Shown: one piece after another, positions 7,047-9,103 of the stretch | Layout of the letters: each line of letters starts with the position of its first letter | Numbering within the stretch: the first letter of the stretch is position 1 | Assembly (NCBI GenBank): GCA_046047495.1 | Contig: JBJOHV010000068.1 | Coordinates: 1 to 9,103 of the forward strand | Source: NORP240 sp046047495 | GTDB lineage: Bacteria; Pseudomonadota; Gammaproteobacteria; Pseudomonadales; Pseudohongiellaceae | Reading direction: 5' to 3' | DNA length: 9,103 nucleotides | Program-made: the position numbers and the translations under genes | The notes under the pieces: generated by a model | Databases searched by the model: none | What the model saw: only the letters and a program-made list of their open reading frames with translations | Told to the model about the DNA's origin: nothing

Positions 7047-8095
7047 AAACCGGGTCATCCCAGCCAGTCCATCAATTGTGGTTCAGCCAACCCCTGGCGG
7101 TGGAGGTTCGCGAGGCTGCACTGCCACCCCCTGCCGCTGGTGAACTGTTGATACAGACCGTGTGCTCCGCGGTCAGCGCCGGCACCGAGATGCTGGTCTA
7201 TCGGGGTCAGGTGCCGCCCACCATGGCCCTGGATTCCAGCATTGCCGGGATGGAGGAGAAGACATCCTATCCCTTGCCCTATGGTTACGCCTGTGTGGGG
7301 AGAGTCCTGCAGACCGGCAACGGTGTGGATGCCGGCTGGCAGGGCAGGCTGGTATTTGCCTTCGTCCCCCATGCCAGTCATTTCATCACCACGGTGGCAG
7401 CCGTGATTCCGCTGCCGCCGGATGTGGATCCGGAGGCCGCCGTGTTTCTGGCCAACCTGGAAACCGCCGTGAACCTGGTGCAGGACGGCAATCCCCAACT
7501 GGGGGAACGGGTCGTGGTGCTGGGGCAAGGTATCGTCGGACTGCTCCTGTCCCAGCTGCTGGCGCGCTTTCCCCTGGCATGGCTGGGTGCCGTGGAGACC
7601 ATGGCATTGCGCAAGGACCAGGCACTGCAGGCGGGGGTGCGGCAGGTGTTTGATCCCCGAACCGATCTCGATGACCTTAAGACACAACTGGGCGGTCGTG
7701 GTGCGGACCTGGTCTTTGAAGTCAGCGGTGCCGCCGAGGCGCTGGACCTGGCCATCGGGCTCAGCGGTTTTGCCGGTCGCATCGTGGTGGGGAGCTGGTA
7801 CGGCAGCAAGTCCAGCACCGTGGCCCTTGGCGGTGAGGCTCACCGAAACCGCCTGCAGATCAGCACCAGTCAGGTCAGCACCATCGCGCCTGCCCTGAGC
7901 GGACGCTGGGACAAGGCGCGCCGCTTCGAGCTGTGCTGGCAGTTGCTGCGGCAACTCCCTGTGCAGCAACTGATCACCCATCGGCTGCCGCTGTCCGAGG
8001 CGCCCCGACTTTATGACCAGCTGCACCGCGCCCCGGAAGCGGTGCTGCAGGCCCTGTTTGTGTACACCGAGGAGGAATTTCCATGTACAGCGTAG
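7043..8095 (+). CDS. Zinc-less medium-chain dehydrogenase/reductase (alcohol dehydrogenase-like, BchC-like)
   Basis: The 350-residue protein belongs to the MDR superfamily. The N-terminal GroES-like part contains VCSAVSAGTEMLVYRG (40-55), which resembles the SxGTE motif of BchC (bacteriochlorophyllide dehydrogenase) and related proteins rather than the CGxD of zinc alcohol dehydrogenases. PLPYGYACVGRV (78-88) stands where the usual GHE motif occurs. The four-cysteine structural zinc lobe is missing, and LGQGIVG (160-166) is the dinucleotide-binding loop. It therefore probably uses NAD(P)H without catalytic zinc. The start is GTG 7043, whose last bases form the stop of the preceding gene (GTGA overlap), with GGTGGGA about eight bases upstream; the ATG-type start upstream at 7010 would overlap more and lacks homology. 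It should oxidise or reduce an intermediate of the same pathway, but the substrate is unknown. Confidence 0.85.
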   Translation: MKTGSSQPVHQLWFSQPLAVEVREAALPPPAAGELLIQTVCSAVSAGTEMLVYRGQVPPTMALDSSIAGMEEKTSYPLPYGYACVGRVLQTGNGVDAGWQGRLVFAFVPHASHFITTVAAVIPLPPDVDPEAAVFLANLETAVNLVQDGNPQLGERVVVLGQGIVGLLLSQLLARFPLAWLGAVETMALRKDQALQAGVRQVFDPRTDLDDLKTQLGGRGADLVFEVSGAAEALDLAIGLSGFAGRIVVGSWYGSKSSTVALGGEAHRNRLQISTSQVSTIAPALSGRWDKARRFELCWQLLRQLPVQQLITHRLPLSEAPRLYDQLHRAPEAVLQALFVYTEEEFPCTA

Positions 8096-8472
8096 CGGTA
8101 AGAAAGGATTTTATCGCCAGCCACTTTCTCGTCGGCGGCGACTGGGGTGCGGAAAACCACCCCCATGCCCATCATTACGTGCTGGAGCTTTGTATCGAGG
8201 GCGATACCCTGGACCGCCATGGGTATCTGGTGGACATCGTCGAGATCGAAGCCGCCCTCGCCGAGGTGCTGACCTACTACCGCGACAGCCTGCTCAACGA
8301 CAAGCCGGAGTTCGCCGGCCTCAATCCCAGCATCGAGCATTTCAGCCGCATACTCTGGGAACGTCTCAGCCAGGCCATCCATCCGCCCGGCAGCAGTTTC
8401 CTCACCATCAAGCTATGGGAGAATGACAGCTGCTGGGCGGCCTACCGCAAACCCCTTAAAACCAGAACTTGA
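8083..8472 (+). CDS. Divergent 6-pyruvoyl-tetrahydropterin synthase/QueD family protein
   Basis: This 129-residue protein has the T-fold of the PTPS/6-carboxytetrahydropterin synthase family, whose members act on dihydroneopterin triphosphate. The zinc histidines appear to be H14 (IASHF) and H28 and H30 (HPHAHHY). The NPSIEHFSRILWERL block (81-95) matches NPTAENLA-type sequences, and E113 in KLWENDSCWAAY corresponds to the pterin-anchoring glutamate. The catalytic cysteine, four residues before HxH in QueD, is E24 here, and the Asp-His pair of the LDH motif is replaced (around Y66-D68, before LLND). A Glu at the cysteine site recalls PTPS-III and the Plasmodium enzyme, but loss of the Asp-His pair goes further. 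The start is well supported: GGAGGAA at 8071-8077 precedes ATG 8083 by five bases. The gene overlaps the MDR gene by 13 bases. It binds a pterin or a similar ring in all likelihood; the reaction is uncertain. Confidence 0.86.
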   Translation: MYSVAVRKDFIASHFLVGGDWGAENHPHAHHYVLELCIEGDTLDRHGYLVDIVEIEAALAEVLTYYRDSLLNDKPEFAGLNPSIEHFSRILWERLSQAIHPPGSSFLTIKLWENDSCWAAYRKPLKTRT

Positions 8473-8721
8473 TGCCGGCGGTCCACCAGGTCTGCCCCCA
8501 TCCACCAAGGCCGCTTCGGTTCGCAACAGAATGCGGTTGTAACTGTCGCCCCGCCAGACATGGTCTTCGACTTTAACACCATGGGCATGTTCCCTGACGG
8601 CCGGTGCTTGCCTGGTAACAGGTGACATGCCCGGTGACATCCAGGACACCGCTGCGGTGTTCAATGGTGCAGCCGTCACCCGTACAAGAAACGCTATCAA
8701 CAGCTTGTGTTTCATCCTCAT
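8456..8721 (-). pseudogene. Possible frameshifted small exported or outer-membrane protein
   Basis: From ATG 8721 (GGAAG five bases upstream) a frame encodes a basic, hydrophobic start, MRMKHKLLIAFLVRVTAA, which could be a signal peptide, and later VEDHVWRGDSYNRILLRTEA followed by ALVDGG. In the frame as given it runs on out of phase into the PTPS-like gene. Adding one G to the run of five at 8495-8499 would continue it as QTWWTAGIKFWF and a stop at 8456-8458. An aromatic ending with C-terminal Phe is typical of outer-membrane beta-barrel proteins. A different frame across 8560-8690 gives a Cys-rich peptide ending QGTCPWC, so the middle part is uncertain. It may be a broken gene, a sequencing error in the G run, or chance. 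The family is not recognised. Confidence 0.3.
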
Positions 8722-8808
8722 TGTGACTTCCACGCGAGCTGCTTCAGGATTAATGCAACAAATCCCGGTTGGCTACCGGTATTGCTGCCTCGGGAAAAGC
8801 CATGGGAG
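8473..8808. other. Region of about 340 bases without a confident gene
   Basis: This gap separates the rightward operon from the leftward membrane-protein gene. Apart from the doubtful minus-strand reading frame noted at 8456-8721, nothing codes clearly. A direct repeat of GGTGACAT occurs at 8621-8628 and 8633-8640. No strong hairpin with a T-run was found after the PTPS-like gene. Confidence 0.5.
8755..8785 (-). terminator. Weak terminator-like hairpin after the UPF0104-type gene
   Basis: On the minus strand CCGGT-AGCCA-ACCGG forms a five-base-pair stem, followed by GATTTGTT. It lies about 25 bases past the stop codon at 8809. The stem is short and the T-run is interrupted, so termination here is only a possibility. 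Confidence 0.2.
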
Positions 8809-9102
8809 TCAATCGACGGCGGATTGCACGCCCTTCAGACAACCCAGACCCACCAGCAACACCACGGCATCCCGCAGCCGCATCAAGGCAATGAGCCCCA
8901 CCGCCGCCGTGGCGGGCAATCCCAGGATTTGGAACGACCACAGGACCGCGGCCTCCAGGGTGCCGATACCACCGGGCAGGGGCAGCAGCAAGGCCAGGCG
9001 GGTGGCCACCAGAATGAACACCACACCCCATACCGAGGCATCCACGCCCAACATGCCCAGCACGATCACCATCTCCACCATGATGGCCGCCCAGCCCAGC
9101 AG
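8809..9102 (-). CDS. Lysylphosphatidylglycerol-synthase/UPF0104-type membrane protein, C-terminal part
   Basis: The frame is open to the right edge of the window, so only the last 97 residues are visible; family members usually have about 300 or more. Three hydrophobic segments can be seen, and between the first two lies PLPGGIGTLEAAV, the characteristic PxPGGxGxxE motif of the UPF0104/MprF flippase-like transmembrane family, followed by ALMRLRDAVV, which matches the conserved xxRL segment near the family's end. Proteins of this fold (YbhN, AglD, MprF N-terminal domain) sit in the inner membrane and are thought to handle or flip lipids; some are tied to lipid-linked glycans. The ATG at 9081 is internal, not the start. 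Orientation faces the rightward operon, and the two ends are separated by about 340 bases. Its relation to the cluster is by proximity only. Confidence 0.85.
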   Translation of the reverse strand: MLGWAAIMVEMVIVLGMLGVDASVWGVVFILVATRLALLLPLPGGIGTLEAAVLWSFQILGLPATAAVGLIALMRLRDAVVLLVGLGCLKGVQSAVD

Positions 9103-9103
9103 G

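Noticed and set aside
8750..9031. Minus-strand 93-codon frame overlapping the UPF0104-type gene
   Set aside because: It is out of frame with the conserved PxPGGxGxxE sequence and is a shadow of that gene.

Overview
The window looks like a chromosomal stretch of a high-GC gammaproteobacterium. The best taxonomic marker is the 3' part of a soluble pyridine nucleotide transhydrogenase (sthA) at the left edge, which reads almost collinearly with the E. coli protein. Genus cannot be decided from the sequence. No rRNA, tRNA, insertion sequence, CRISPR array or phage gene was seen.

Layout. (1) 2-1150 (+): sthA, cut at its 5' end, probably a housekeeping neighbour. (2) 1194-3692 (+): a class I SAM-dependent methyltransferase followed by a five-helix membrane protein with an extracytoplasmic alkaline-phosphatase/sulfatase-type domain. 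(3) 3678-5609 (-): one long protein that joins a GT4 glycosyltransferase to a second class I methyltransferase; its 3' end overlaps the 3' end of the sulfatase-like gene. (4) 5610-5674: a compact divergent control region with a good sigma70-type promoter for the rightward genes. (5) 5675-8472 (+): a tight four-gene operon encoding a GTP cyclohydrolase II (RibA-like), a stand-alone RibD-type reductase domain, a zinc-less medium-chain dehydrogenase/reductase and a divergent 6-pyruvoyl-tetrahydropterin synthase (PTPS/QueD) homologue. All three gene junctions overlap. (6) 8473-8808: no confident gene, but a possible frameshifted small exported protein on the minus strand. (7) 8809-9102 (-): the C-terminal end of a lysylphosphatidylglycerol-synthase/UPF0104-type multi-spanning membrane protein, cut by the right edge.

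How the genes may work together (inference). The operon at 5675-8472 combines the first enzyme of riboflavin synthesis, the riboflavin-type side-chain reductase without its deaminase, an oxidoreductase and a PTPS-fold protein whose catalytic residues are largely replaced. This is neither a complete riboflavin route nor a normal queuosine or folate route. Around it lie a glycosyltransferase, two methyltransferases, a sulfatase-fold transferase or hydrolase facing the periplasm and a UPF0104 membrane protein. The set is consistent with a specialised pathway that makes a GTP-derived pyrimidine or pteridine, possibly glycosylated, methylated and linked to the envelope. Toxoflavin synthesis, which uses GTP cyclohydrolase II and RibD homologues plus a methyltransferase, is a precedent for such use of the riboflavin entry steps. 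No product can be named from sequence alone.
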